Below, one piece after another: positions 49,938 to 62,896 of a DNA stretch of 64,000 nt (the stretch's first letter is position 1; every line of letters starts with the position of its first letter). The DNA comes from Pseudogemmobacter faecipullorum (GTDB lineage: Bacteria > Pseudomonadota > Alphaproteobacteria > Rhodobacterales > Rhodobacteraceae). Location of the stretch: assembly GCF_020539525.1 (NCBI RefSeq), contig NZ_JACDXX010000006.1:1-64000 (forward strand). The letters run 5' to 3'. Position numbers and translations under genes: made by a program. The notes under the pieces were generated by a model. That model was not told where the DNA came from. It saw only the letters and a list, made by a program, of their open reading frames with translations, and ran no database searches.

Positions 49938-50892
49938 CCGCGATCTCCGTCTCGGATATCTGTTTCAGTTTCAATAGTTGGACAGCCACACCCAGAGCAA
50001 TGGCCTGGGGGTGCTTCCCTAGAGTGATATCGCCCATCGGGCAATGGATGCGTGCAACCTGACCGGGAGTATGGCCGAGGCCGGCAAGCCGGGCAGAAAA
50101 GCGCGCGGCTTTGCTGGCCGAGCCGATAAGCCCGATTTCAGCGGCACCGCAAGCCAGAAGTCGATGGCACAACTCGAGATCGAGTGCATGCGAATAGGTC
50201 ACGATCAGATGCCAGGCAAGATCGGGCGCCTCTGCGACCAGCTCTTCCGGCCGGGCTGCGACCCGCTGTCTCACCCCTGGCGGGATCTGTGCGGGAAAGC
50301 GCTCTGCCGCAGTATCGATCCAGGTCAAAGCAAACCCGGGCAGCGGCGCGAGACAGTCACAAAGGGCGCGCCCGACATGGCCCGCGCCCCAGAGCCAGAC
50401 CGGCTGCTGCGGGCGGTGCAGCGGCTCGGCCAGCCAGCCCTGGTCGAGCACCGGGCCAGAGGGCAGGCTGCCGGTGCTGCGTGCCCGGGCCTTCAGCCTT
50501 TGCAGCGCCAGCGGCAGCGGCCGGGCGGCAGCCTCGGGGCTCAGTGCCCGGATCAGCAGGCCTTCCTGTGGCGCCGGGGCGGGCAGATTTCCGGCATGAA
50601 AAATCTCGGTCACCAGCGTCACCGCACCGCCGCAGCACTGGCCTATGCCAGGACCGAGCGCCTCGCGCCGGATCCCGGCCAGCGGGCTGGCGGCGGCAAG
50701 CATCTCAAGGGCGCGGCTGGTGGCCAGAAATTCCAGCGCCCCGCCGCCGATTGTGCCCGAGCTGCCACCGGGCCAGACCAGCATGGCGGCGCCATCCTCG
50801 CGCGGGCTGGATCCGGCATGGCTGGCGATCACCACCCGCGCCACCAGGCCGTGGCGGGCGACGCGCTGGCGCAACTCGCCCAGATCAAACAT
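49879..50892 (-). CDS. xdhC: Xanthine dehydrogenase accessory protein XdhC
   Basis: The 337-residue protein inserts the sulfurated molybdenum cofactor into XdhB. It has SSPREDGAAMLVWPGGSSGTIGGGALE near the N-terminus and a Rossmann-type VWLWGAGHVGRALCDCLAP in the middle. ATG 50892 overlaps the xdhB stop by 8 bases; longer upstream frames would lie wholly inside xdhB and are rejected. The extreme C-terminus (DDRKEHEGAAATAATGRAD) is read from the beginning of the ATPase gene and looks like a run-on tail, not conserved domain. Confidence 0.92.
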   Translation of the reverse strand: MFDLGELRQRVARHGLVARVVIASHAGSSPREDGAAMLVWPGGSSGTIGGGALEFLATSRALEMLAAASPLAGIRREALGPGIGQCCGGAVTLVTEIFHAGNLPAPAPQEGLLIRALSPEAAARPLPLALQRLKARARSTGSLPSGPVLDQGWLAEPLHRPQQPVWLWGAGHVGRALCDCLAPLPGFALTWIDTAAERFPAQIPPGVRQRVAARPEELVAEAPDLAWHLIVTYSHALDLELCHRLLACGAAEIGLIGSASKAARFSARLAGLGHTPGQVARIHCPMGDITLGKHPQAIALGVAVQLLKLKQISETEIADDRKEHEGAAATAATGRAD

Positions 50893-53206
50893 CGCGCTGC
50901 ACCCGGGTGAGGGCCGCCAGCACCGCCTCGGGCGTGGCCGGAGCAGTGAGCGCGGGCCAGATCCTGCGCCCGCCCGCCTCGGCCACCGCATCCTGCAAAG
51001 CGGCAAAGGCCGAGATCCCCAGCATCAGCGGCGGCTCGCCCACGGCTTTTGAGCGGCCGATGGTCGCTTCCCGCGCCGGGGCATCCCAGAGCGCGACATT
51101 GAACACCCGGGGCCGGTCGGCGCAGGCCGGGATCTTATAGGTCGAGGGCGCATGGGTTCTGAGCCGTCCCTTTTCATCCCAGACCAGCTCTTCGCTGGTC
51201 AGCCAGCCTGCGCCCTGCACATAGCCGCCCTCGATCTGGCCGATATCGAGCGCCGGGTTCAGCGGCGAGCCGGTATCATGCAGAATATCGGCGCGCAGAA
51301 TGCGGTTCTCGCCGGTCAGCGTATCGATCACCACCTCGGTGACCGCCGCGCCATAGGCGAAATAGAGGAAGGGGCGGCCCTGGCCCTGCACCCGGTCCCA
51401 GGTGATTTTCGGCGTGGCGTAATAGCCGGTCGAGGAGAGCGAGATCCGCGCCTGCCAGGCCCAGGTGGCAACGCGCGACAGCGGATGGCTCTCGCCCGCG
51501 ACCCGCACCATGCCGTCTTCAAACCGCACCGCTTCGGGCGCGACGCCGTGTTTATCGGCCATGAAGCCGGCCAGGCGCTGGCGGATGGTCAGCGCCGCCT
51601 CGCGCGCTGCCGCCCCGTTCAGATCAGAACCGGAAGAGGCCGCCGTGGCCGAGGTATTGGGCACTTTGGCGGTATCGGTGGCGGTGATCTTTACCTCGCC
51701 GGCCTGAACCCCGAAAATTTCAGCCACCACCTGGGCGACTTTCTGGTTCAGCCCCTGGCCCATTTCGGTGCCGCCATGGTTGAGCGCCAGCGAGCCATCC
51801 TGGTAAAGATGCAGCAGCGCTCCGGCCTGGTTCAGCCAGGTCAGGGTGAAGGAAATGCCGAATTTCACCGGGGTCAGGGCAAGGCCGCGCTTGAGGAAGG
51901 GCGAGCTGGCATTCCAGGCCCGGACCGCCGCGCGGCGCGCCTGATAGGCCGAGCTGGCCTCGAGCCTGGCCACCAGGGCATTGCCGATGAAATCCTCAAC
52001 CTCCATCGCATAGGGTGTGGTCTGGATCCTGCCCGCGCCGGGACTGATATCGGTGAAATCTTTGTAGAAATTCGCCCGCCGTACCGCCAGCGGCTCGCGC
52101 CCCAGCGCGAAGGCCACATGATCCATCACCTGCTCGATGCCGATCATGCCCTGGGGGCCGCCAAAGCCGCGAAATGCGGTGGCCGAGGCGGTATTGGTTT
52201 TCAGCCGGTGGCTCTCAATGCGGATGTTTTCCAGCAGATAGCAGTTATCGGCATGCAGCATCGCCCGGTCGGCCACGGCCAGCGACAGATCCTGCGACCA
52301 GCCGCAGCGCATCAGATGGGTGAAATCCAGGCCAAGGATCCGGCCCTGATCATCATAGCCGACACGGTAGAGAATGCGCAGATCATGGCGCTTGCCGGTG
52401 ATCACCATATCATCATCACGGTCATAGCGCATTTTGCAGGCCCGCCCGGTGATCTGCGCGGCAAGCGCTGAGGCCACCGCCAGCCAGTTGCCCTGGCTTT
52501 CCTTGCCGCCAAAGCCGCCGCCCATCCGCCGGGTCTCGACCCGGACCGCCGACATCGGCAGATGGAGCGCATGGGCGACCTTATGCTGGATCTCGGTCGG
52601 ATGCTGGGTCGAGGCGGTGATATGCATCCCGTCTTCCAGCGGCAGCGCGAGGGCGATCTGCCCCTCGAGATAGAAATGCTCCTGGCCGCCGACCTCAAAC
52701 CGGCCCTCAAGCTGATGCGGCGCCTGGCTGATCGCGCCCTCTGCATCGCCGCGCGCCCAGATCACCGGCCCCTGTTCAAAGCGGCTGTTGGCTTCGAGCG
52801 CCTCGTCAATGCTGAGGACCGGCTTTGTCTCGCGGTAGCGGATCTTTGCCCGCCGCGCCGCTTTGCGGGCGGCGAGATGGCTTTCGGCCACTACGATGAA
52901 CAAAGGCCGGCCGTGATATTCGACCCCGGTATCGCTCAGCAATGGCTCATCGGGTACCGCCGGGGCGCAGTCCGGTATGGCGCCAAAGCGGGCGCGCAGA
53001 TCCTGGGCCGTGATCACCCGCACCACGCCCGGGGCTGCGTGCACCGCGCTGAGATCCATCTCCTCAATCTGACCGCAGGCGATTTCCGACAGGCCAAAGG
53101 CCAGATGCAGACAGCCTGCGGGCAGGGGGATATCATCGGCGAAACGCGCTGCGCCGGTCACATGCAGCGGCGCGCTGTCATGGGGCAGGGGCTGACCGCG
53201 GCTCAT
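50885..53206 (-). CDS. xdhB: Xanthine dehydrogenase molybdopterin-binding subunit
   Basis: The 773-residue subunit carries the molybdenum cofactor and the purine site. Recognisable blocks are [17 protein letters not shown] (cofactor contact), [23 protein letters not shown] (substrate Arg region), [14 protein letters not shown] and the catalytic Glu724 in [11 protein letters not shown]. It fits the bacterial two-subunit enzyme of the Rhodobacter capsulatus type. It overlaps xdhA by ATGA. Confidence 0.96.
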   Translation of the reverse strand: MSRGQPLPHDSAPLHVTGAARFADDIPLPAGCLHLAFGLSEIACGQIEEMDLSAVHAAPGVVRVITAQDLRARFGAIPDCAPAVPDEPLLSDTGVEYHGRPLFIVVAESHLAARKAARRAKIRYRETKPVLSIDEALEANSRFEQGPVIWARGDAEGAISQAPHQLEGRFEVGGQEHFYLEGQIALALPLEDGMHITASTQHPTEIQHKVAHALHLPMSAVRVETRRMGGGFGGKESQGNWLAVASALAAQITGRACKMRYDRDDDMVITGKRHDLRILYRVGYDDQGRILGLDFTHLMRCGWSQDLSLAVADRAMLHADNCYLLENIRIESHRLKTNTASATAFRGFGGPQGMIGIEQVMDHVAFALGREPLAVRRANFYKDFTDISPGAGRIQTTPYAMEVEDFIGNALVARLEASSAYQARRAAVRAWNASSPFLKRGLALTPVKFGISFTLTWLNQAGALLHLYQDGSLALNHGGTEMGQGLNQKVAQVVAEIFGVQAGEVKITATDTAKVPNTSATAASSGSDLNGAAAREAALTIRQRLAGFMADKHGVAPEAVRFEDGMVRVAGESHPLSRVATWAWQARISLSSTGYYATPKITWDRVQGQGRPFLYFAYGAAVTEVVIDTLTGENRILRADILHDTGSPLNPALDIGQIEGGYVQGAGWLTSEELVWDEKGRLRTHAPSTYKIPACADRPRVFNVALWDAPAREATIGRSKAVGEPPLMLGISAFAALQDAVAEAGGRRIWPALTAPATPEAVLAALTRVQRDV

Positions 53207-54615
53207 GCCTGCACCTCGCGGATCGAGGCGATTGTCTGATCGCCGTTCAGATCATGAAAGGCGCGCAACAGCAGATTTTGCGCCACCTGCAGCCGGTAGC
53301 CCGCCGAGGCGCGCATATCGGAAAGCGGCTGGTAATCATCCGCAATCGCCTGCATGGCGCGGCGGATCGTCGCTTCATTCCACTCAGCGCCGCTCAGCGC
53401 CGCCTCGCAGGCGCTGGCGCGTTTCGGTGTGCCGGCCATGCCGCCAAAGGCAATCCGGGCCTCAGTGATCCGGCCCCCCGCGCGGCGCAGGTTAAAACAG
53501 CCGCAGAGCGCCGATATATCCTGGTCAAATCGTTTCGAGATTTTATAGCAGCGCAGATCAGGGGCGCGGGCGGGCAGGGTAATAAATTCAACAAATTCGC
53601 CGGGCTGGCGGTCCTGCCTGCCATAATCGAGGAAGAAAGCCTCTAAAGCGATCTCGCGCCGCGCCGCGCCCCGGCGCAGGGTCAGCCGCGCGCCCATGGC
53701 GATCAGCGCCGGCGGGCTGTCACCGATCGGTGAGCCATTGGCGATATTGCCGCCGATGGTCGCGGCATTGCGGATCTGCAGCGAGGCGAAACGGTCGAGC
53801 AGCGCGGCGAAAGCCGGATGCTCGGCGCGCAAGGCCGCGCGCAACTGCTCAAAGGTCACCATGGCGCCGATGCGGATCTGATCGCCCTCACGCTCGATCC
53901 CGGCCATGTCGCTGACACCGTTGAGGAAAATCGCCGGGCTGATGTCGCGCAGCTGTTTGGTGACCCAAAGCCCGATATCGGTGGCCCCGGCCACCAGCCG
54001 CGCCTGAGGATGGGCCAGGAGGGCCTCGGCCAGTTCGGCCTTGCTGCTCGGGCGCAGCGGGGGGGCGCTGCCCCCCGGCGCCGCCGGCGCCTCGCCCCGG
54101 GATATTGGCGGACAGATGAGAGCGGTTTCAGGCTTCAGCCAGGCGGGCGGCGGCTCTTTGCGCGCCGCCTCAGCAGCGCGGATGATCGGCGCATAGCCGG
54201 TGCAGCGGCAGAGATTACCGGCCAGCACCTGATCATCGCGGGCATCGCCATTCAGATGCGCCGTGGCCAGCGACATCACGATGCCCGGCGTGCAGAAACC
54301 GCATTGCGAGCCATGGCAGGCGATCATCTCGCTTTGCACCGGATGCAGCTGCCCCCCGGGGCCTTTCAAGCCCTCGATTGTGGTCAGGCTTTTGCCATCG
54401 AGCTGCGGCATGAGCAGAATACAGGCATTGAGCGCGCGGTGCCCGGTCTCATCCGAGACCAGAACGGTGCAGGCGCCGCAATCGCCCTCATTGCAGCCCT
54501 CTTTGGTGCCGTTCAGCCCGCGCGTCTCGCGCAGGAACTCCAGCAAGGTGCGGCCGGGATCAGCCTGCTGCAGCTGCACGGGCGCTCCGTTAAGGGTGAA
54601 AGCTATGCCGGACAT
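53203..54615 (-). CDS. xdhA: Xanthine dehydrogenase FeS/FAD subunit
   Basis: The 470-residue subunit carries two [2Fe-2S] clusters and FAD and passes electrons to NAD. The first cluster has [16 protein letters not shown] plus NACILL, the second [14 protein letters not shown] and GNLCRCTGY. The FAD domain has [14 protein letters not shown] and [22 protein letters not shown]. The linker between the two halves (about residues 166-187, [18 protein letters not shown]) is encoded by sequence matching the genome's palindromic repeat element (54054-54119). It is the first gene of the xdhABC-transporter operon. Confidence 0.96.
   Translation of the reverse strand: MSGIAFTLNGAPVQLQQADPGRTLLEFLRETRGLNGTKEGCNEGDCGACTVLVSDETGHRALNACILLMPQLDGKSLTTIEGLKGPGGQLHPVQSEMIACHGSQCGFCTPGIVMSLATAHLNGDARDDQVLAGNLCRCTGYAPIIRAAEAARKEPPPAWLKPETALICPPISRGEAPAAPGGSAPPLRPSSKAELAEALLAHPQARLVAGATDIGLWVTKQLRDISPAIFLNGVSDMAGIEREGDQIRIGAMVTFEQLRAALRAEHPAFAALLDRFASLQIRNAATIGGNIANGSPIGDSPPALIAMGARLTLRRGAARREIALEAFFLDYGRQDRQPGEFVEFITLPARAPDLRCYKISKRFDQDISALCGCFNLRRAGGRITEARIAFGGMAGTPKRASACEAALSGAEWNEATIRRAMQAIADDYQPLSDMRASAGYRLQVAQNLLLRAFHDLNGDQTIASIREVQA
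54054..54119. repeat. Half copy of the palindromic element inside xdhA (copy C)
   Basis: The plus strand shows a G6/C6 hairpin followed by CGCCCCGGGATATTGGCGGACAGATGA-type sequence (54093-54119), the same order of parts as copy A read on its minus strand. It is in frame with XdhA and encodes the linker between the FeS and FAD domains. The second arm of the palindrome is absent. Confidence 0.65.
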
Positions 54616-54880
54616 GTTCGTCTTCCGCCGCTGTACCAGTCCCTGCCGGGCCTTTAAGGCCCTGATCTGCCTGTCTCTGCCCGATGCGGCATAGGGAAGA
54701 GAGGCTCCGCCGTTATCCGGCTGTATCCGCCATCAAGCCGGGCAGGGCGATTCCCGGCAAGTGCAAACTTTACCAGATTTCCCATAGGTCTTTCAGAACA
54801 GGGCGGGAAAACAACGCGCGCCCCCCGAGGATCTGCAGCCGGGCTTTCGCCTGCTTCCCCGGATTGATAGTCTCGGCCCT

Positions 54881-58387
<3,507 letters not shown>

Positions 58388-58428
58388 AGCACGCCTCCGG
58401 GCCTTTGCGGCCCGGGGCCTCCGGCGGG

Positions 58429-58515
58429 GATATTTCAGGACAGATGAAAAGCCGGGCGCCGCCCCCCGCTTTTCATCTGTCTGAAAATATCATGGGGGCC
58501 GGGGGACTGGCCCCC
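58429..58515. repeat. Intergenic palindromic element (copy B), probable dnaE terminator
   Basis: Near-perfect 24-base arms at 58429-58452 and 58468-58491 share the core of copy A (GATATTT...GGACAGATGA), with one missing and one extra base. A GGGGGCC/GGCCCCC hairpin follows at 58494-58515. It lies between the convergent dnaE and slyX genes. Confidence 0.75.
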
Positions 58516-58528
58516 CGTCTTATCGCTT

Positions 58529-58723
58529 TTACCAGTGCGGCGGCGGGGCATTGGCCGCCGGGGCCTCGCCCGCCATCATCTCGCGCTCGGCCTCGCGCTC
58601 CATCAGCATTTGCAACCGGCGTGTGAGCGTGGTGATCTCGCGGTCCTGGCGTGCCACCACATCCGAGAGATCCTCTACCGCCCGGATCAGATGGGCGATT
58701 TTCTCTTCAATTGCGTCACTCAT
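58529..58723 (-). CDS. slyX: SlyX-family protein
   Basis: The 64-residue coiled-coil protein (EEKIAHLIRAVEDLSDVVARQDREITTLTRRLQMLMERE) ends in PPPHW, like the PPHY tail of SlyX proteins. Function of the family is not established. ATG 58723 is preferred; ATG 58729 two codons earlier is possible (GAGAGA upstream). It is divergent from hisS. Confidence 0.8.
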   Translation of the reverse strand: MSDAIEEKIAHLIRAVEDLSDVVARQDREITTLTRRLQMLMEREAEREMMAGEAPAANAPPPHW

Positions 58724-58827
58724 TGCCATTCTCTCTGTGCCTTCTGGTCTCGCCGACTTGTCGCTCTCGGCCTCGTGCTTTAGAGGATGCAGCAACCGCC
58801 GCCAGGCTGCAATGACCGGGAAAACCC

Positions 58828-60312
58828 ATGTCCGAAGGTAAGATCCGCCGCCCCAAAGCCGAAACGCCGAAAGGCTTTCGCGATTATTTCGGCACCGAAG
58901 TCACCGAGCGCAAAGCCATGCTCGATGCCATCGGCGCGGTTTATCATCGTTACGGCTTTGAGGCGCTCGAGACTTCGGGCGTTGAAACCGTTGAGGCGCT
59001 TGGGAAATTCCTGCCCGATGTTGATCGTCCGAATGAGGGTGTTTTCGCCTGGAAAGACGAAGACGACAGCTGGATGGCGCTTCGCTATGACCTGACCGCG
59101 CCTCTGGCGCGGGTGGCGGCACAATATCGCAATGACCTGCCCAGCCCCTATCGCCGCTATGCGATGGGGCCGGTCTGGCGCAATGAAAAGCCGGGTCCGG
59201 GCCGGTTCCGCCAGTTCTATCAATGCGATGCCGATACCGTCGGCTCGGGTTCGGTCGCCGCTGATGCCGAGATCTGCGCCATGCTGTCCGATGCGCTGGA
59301 GACCGTCGGCATTCCGCGCGGCGATTACGTGGTGAAGGTGAATAACCGCAAGGTGCTGAACGGGGTGATGGAAGTCGCGGGCGTGCTCGACCCCAAAGAT
59401 CCGGCGAAATTTGAGGCCGAGCGCGGCATCGTTCTGCGCGCCATCGATAAGATCGACCGTCTGGGCGACGGCGGCGTGCGCGCGCTGCTCGGCGAGGGCC
59501 GCAAGGACGAGTCGGGCGATTTCACCAAAGGCGCGGGCCTGAATGCCGAGCAGGCTGAGGTGGTGATGGGCTTTGTCTCGGCAAAGCGCGACACCGGGGC
59601 TGAGACCGTGGCGCGGCTGCGCGAGCTGGTGGGGACTTCGGCCATTGGCGAGGAGGGGGTGAGCGAGCTGGAGCAGATCGCCTCGCTCCTCGAGGCCCAG
59701 GGCTATGGCCCGGACCGGATCGTCATTGATCCCGGCGTGGTGCGCGGCCTCGGCTATTATACCGGCCCGGTCTATGAGGCCGAGCTGACCTTTGAAATCC
59801 TTGACGAAAAAGGCCGCAAGCGCCAGTTCGGCTCGGTGGCGGGCGGCGGGCGCTATGACGATCTGGTCAAGCGTTTCACCGGCCAGGCCGTGCCCGCAAC
59901 CGGGGTTTCCATTGGCGTTGACCGTCTGCTGGCCGCGCTTCGCGCCAAGGGCCGCGCCGCGGCCGAGGCGGCGGGTCCGGTGGTGGTCACGGTGATGGAC
60001 CGCGACCGGATGGCTGATTACATGGCGATGGTGGGCGAGCTGCGTCAGGCCGGGATCCGGGCTGAGGTCTATCTCGGCAATCCGAAAAACTTCGGCAACC
60101 AGCTGAAATATGCCGATAAACGCGCCTCGCCGGTGGCGGTGATCCAGGGCTCGGATGAGGCGGCGCGCGGGGTCGTGGTGCTGAAGGACCTGGTGCTCGG
60201 TGCGAAAATCGCCCAGAGCGCCACGCTCGAGGAATGGAAAGACCGCCCGGCCCAGCTTGAGGTTGCCCGCGCTGATCTGGTCGCCGCCGTGCAGAAGATG
60301 CTGGCACAATGA
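58828..60312 (+). CDS. hisS: Histidyl-tRNA synthetase
   Basis: The 494-residue class II synthetase starts [16 protein letters not shown]. Motif 2 is [26 protein letters not shown], and the His-specific loop is [17 protein letters not shown]. Motif 3 is [37 protein letters not shown]-terminal anticodon domain follows. It overlaps hisZ by four bases (ATGA). Confidence 0.97.
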   Translation: MSEGKIRRPKAETPKGFRDYFGTEVTERKAMLDAIGAVYHRYGFEALETSGVETVEALGKFLPDVDRPNEGVFAWKDEDDSWMALRYDLTAPLARVAAQYRNDLPSPYRRYAMGPVWRNEKPGPGRFRQFYQCDADTVGSGSVAADAEICAMLSDALETVGIPRGDYVVKVNNRKVLNGVMEVAGVLDPKDPAKFEAERGIVLRAIDKIDRLGDGGVRALLGEGRKDESGDFTKGAGLNAEQAEVVMGFVSAKRDTGAETVARLRELVGTSAIGEEGVSELEQIASLLEAQGYGPDRIVIDPGVVRGLGYYTGPVYEAELTFEILDEKGRKRQFGSVAGGGRYDDLVKRFTGQAVPATGVSIGVDRLLAALRAKGRAAAEAAGPVVVTVMDRDRMADYMAMVGELRQAGIRAEVYLGNPKNFGNQLKYADKRASPVAVIQGSDEAARGVVVLKDLVLGAKIAQSATLEEWKDRPAQLEVARADLVAAVQKMLAQ

Positions 60313-61418
60313 GCCTGAGCGCCAGCACCCGCGCCCGGGTCCGGGGCGAGGCCGAGGCGTTGTTCCAGGCGCTTCTGGCCACCGGGGCCGTGGCGGTCGA
60401 GACCGATATCCTGCAGCCCGCAGGCACTTTGCTCGATCTTTATGGCGAGGATATCCGCGCCCGCGCCTATGTCACCTCGGATCCGGTCACGGGCGAGATG
60501 ATGCTGCGGCCGGATTTCACCGTGCCGGTGGTTCAGGCGCATATGCGCGAAGGCGCCGAACCGGCCCGCTATGCCTATATGGGCGAGGTGTTCCGCCGCC
60601 AGGAGGCCCCCGATGCAAGGGCCCGCGAATATCTGCAGGTGGGTTTCGAGGTCTTTGACCGCGACGCACCCGAGGCTGATGCCGAAGTATTTGCGCTGTT
60701 CTCGGGCCTGCTTGCCGATCTGAACCTGCGCCCCGCGACCGGAGATATCGGTATTCTGATGGCGGCGGTGCGCGGCCTTTCGACCTCTGAGCGCCGCAAG
60801 GCGGCGCTGTTGCGCCATATCTGGCGGCCAAAGCGGTTCCGGGCTTTGCTCGACCGTTTTGCCGGACGTGCGCCCGCTTCCGAGGCGCGCAGCCAGCTCT
60901 TGGCTCGTCTGGCCTCAGACGCGCCCGAAGCGCTGATTGAGGCGGCGGGTCCGCTGGTCGGGCTGCGCTCGCCCGAGGATATTGCCGAGCGCGCCCGCGC
61001 GCTGATCGGGGATGCGGGCCAGCCGCCGATTGCCGCGCCCGAGGCGGCGCTGCTTTATGATCTCTTGTCGCTTCAGGCCCCCTCGCGGGCGGCGCTGGCG
61101 CATCTGCGTGGCATCGCGCCCCTGTTGCCAGCGATTGAACCGGCGATTGAGCGTTTTGCCGCCCGGCTTGAGGCCTTGCAAAAGCGCGGCATCGATACCG
61201 CCAGCCTGCCGTTTGAGGCCAGCCATGGCCGCACTACGCTGGAATATTACGACGGCTTCGTCTTCACGCTGCATGCCAGCGACGCCAGCCTGCCCAGCAT
61301 CGCCAGCGGCGGGCGCTATGATGCGCTGACCGAGCGGCTGGGGCAGGGGCGCTCGATCCCGGCCACGGGCGGCATCATCCGCCCCGAACTGGTGGCCCGG
61401 CTGAAAGGGGCAATCTGA
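60309..61418 (+). CDS. hisZ: ATP phosphoribosyltransferase regulatory subunit HisZ
   Basis: The 369-residue HisS paralogue lacks aminoacylation function and activates short HisG. It keeps [39 protein letters not shown] and [25 protein letters not shown], but has no anticodon-binding domain. It overlaps hisS upstream (ATGA) and hisG downstream (TGATG), so the three are co-translated. Confidence 0.95.
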   Translation: MSLSASTRARVRGEAEALFQALLATGAVAVETDILQPAGTLLDLYGEDIRARAYVTSDPVTGEMMLRPDFTVPVVQAHMREGAEPARYAYMGEVFRRQEAPDARAREYLQVGFEVFDRDAPEADAEVFALFSGLLADLNLRPATGDIGILMAAVRGLSTSERRKAALLRHIWRPKRFRALLDRFAGRAPASEARSQLLARLASDAPEALIEAAGPLVGLRSPEDIAERARALIGDAGQPPIAAPEAALLYDLLSLQAPSRAALAHLRGIAPLLPAIEPAIERFAARLEALQKRGIDTASLPFEASHGRTTLEYYDGFVFTLHASDASLPSIASGGRYDALTERLGQGRSIPATGGIIRPELVARLKGAI

Positions 61419-62122
61419 TGCTGAAAATCGGAGTGCCCTCAAAGGGCCGGCTGATGGAAAAGACCTTTGACTGGTTCGGCGCGCGCAATGTCTCTATGGC
61501 CCGCACCGGCAATGAGCGCGAATATTCCGGCGCGGTCGAGGGGGTGGCAGGGGTTGAGCTGGTTCTGCTTTCGGCCGGAGAGATTCCGCGTGAGCTTGAG
61601 GCCGGGCGCATTCACCTTGGCGTCACCGGCTCGGATCTGGTGCGCGACAAGCTGGCGAACTGGCAGGCCAAAGCCATCGAATGGCAGCAGCTTGGCTTTG
61701 GCCATGCCGATCTGATCATCGCCGTGCCCCAGGCCTGGATTGATGTCGATACGCTTGACGATCTGGATGCCGCGGCCAGCGCCTTCCGGGCGCAGCATGG
61801 CTTCCGGATGCGCATTGCCACCAAATATCACCGTCTGGTGCGCGATTTCCTGACCGCGAATGGTGTTGCGGATTATGCGATTGTCGACAGCCAGGGCGCG
61901 ACCGAGGGCACGGTGAAAAACCTCACCGCCGAGGCGATTGCCGATATCACCTCAACCGGTGAGACTTTGCGGGCCAATCATCTGAAAATCCTCGGCGAGG
62001 GGCTGATCCATCAGAGCCAGGCCACCCTGTTCCTTGCCCCCGGGGCGGACTGGGCGGCGGCTGAGCGCAAAACACTTGCCGCGCTTGCGGTGAAGCTGGG
62101 GCTTGCTGCCCCGGCTTTCTGA
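61418..62122 (+). CDS. hisG: ATP phosphoribosyltransferase, short form
   Basis: The 234-residue enzyme catalyses the first step of histidine synthesis. LKIGVPSKGRLMEKT is at the N-terminus, and the PRPP loop is ESQGATEGTV-like (VDSQGATEGTVKNLTAEAIADITSTGETL). The regulatory C-terminal domain of long HisG is absent, which explains the need for HisZ next door. Confidence 0.97.
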   Translation: MLKIGVPSKGRLMEKTFDWFGARNVSMARTGNEREYSGAVEGVAGVELVLLSAGEIPRELEAGRIHLGVTGSDLVRDKLANWQAKAIEWQQLGFGHADLIIAVPQAWIDVDTLDDLDAAASAFRAQHGFRMRIATKYHRLVRDFLTANGVADYAIVDSQGATEGTVKNLTAEAIADITSTGETLRANHLKILGEGLIHQSQATLFLAPGADWAAAERKTLAALAVKLGLAAPAF

Positions 62123-62170
62123 AGATCATCTGGCGGGTCCGGCTTTTGGGGGCGTTGATCGCCCCCACCC

Positions 62171-62644
62171 TCACTCCACGACCCTCCAGGGCTCAGAATA
62201 GCGATATTCCTCAAGGTTCGGCCCCGGCCCGATCCGGTCGACCACCGCGAACAGCCCGGGCGGTGAAAGCGGCGTCAGCACGCCATGCCAGGTGCCACGA
62301 TGCAGATTGACCGCCTCGGCGCCGCTGGTGCGGAAGGCGCGCGGGCGTTCCCCGGGAGCATCGGCCACGATCACCAGAAAAGGCAGGCCGTAAAGCGGGA
62401 TAAAGGCCTGCGAGCCCTCGGGATGGCGCTCAATCAGGTCAAAAAGGTAGGGTAGCTGGCGCGGCTCGGCCGAGAAGATCGAAATTCCGGCCCGGCCCGC
62501 AGGGTCAAACTCCAGCCGCGCCCGGTCATGATGGCGCCGGCACAGCCCGTCATTGATCAGCCTGTAATCGCCATTGGCATCGAGCAGATCGCCATAGGGG
62601 GCAAAAGCCGCCTCGCTGATCGGTTCAATTCTGATGTCGCGCAA
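62171..62644 (-). CDS. allA: Ureidoglycolate lyase
   Basis: The 157-residue enzyme splits ureidoglycolate to glyoxylate and urea, the last step of allantoin breakdown from purines. Recognisable are EAFAPYGDLLDA-like EAAFAPYGDLLDANG, QAFIPLYGLPFLVIVA and NLHRGTWHGVLTPL, the cupin-like core. It is convergent with hisG and stands alone here. It complements the xanthine dehydrogenase genes 8 kb away, although uricase and allantoinase genes are not in the window. The 252 bases upstream show no gene. Confidence 0.93.
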   Translation of the reverse strand: MRDIRIEPISEAAFAPYGDLLDANGDYRLINDGLCRRHHDRARLEFDPAGRAGISIFSAEPRQLPYLFDLIERHPEGSQAFIPLYGLPFLVIVADAPGERPRAFRTSGAEAVNLHRGTWHGVLTPLSPPGLFAVVDRIGPGPNLEEYRYSEPWRVVE

Positions 62645-62896
62645 TTTCGCCTCTCCGCCCGCTGCCCGTCAGGGCCAGCCTCGCACAGAGCTGCGCCACA
62701 GCATAGTCACTGAATAGCCGGCGTTTCATGGAGGTCTTGTTTGAGAATTTTGAGGCCATGAGGCATGAGGAGTACAGGTGCTTTCAGCCACGACTTCAGC
62801 CGCGAAGCGGTCGCACAGGTATCGACATGCTGCCTGCAGAGGTTTCAGCGGGCTTATGGCAGCTCTGGATCCATAATAGGACAGGGATCAGGTTGA

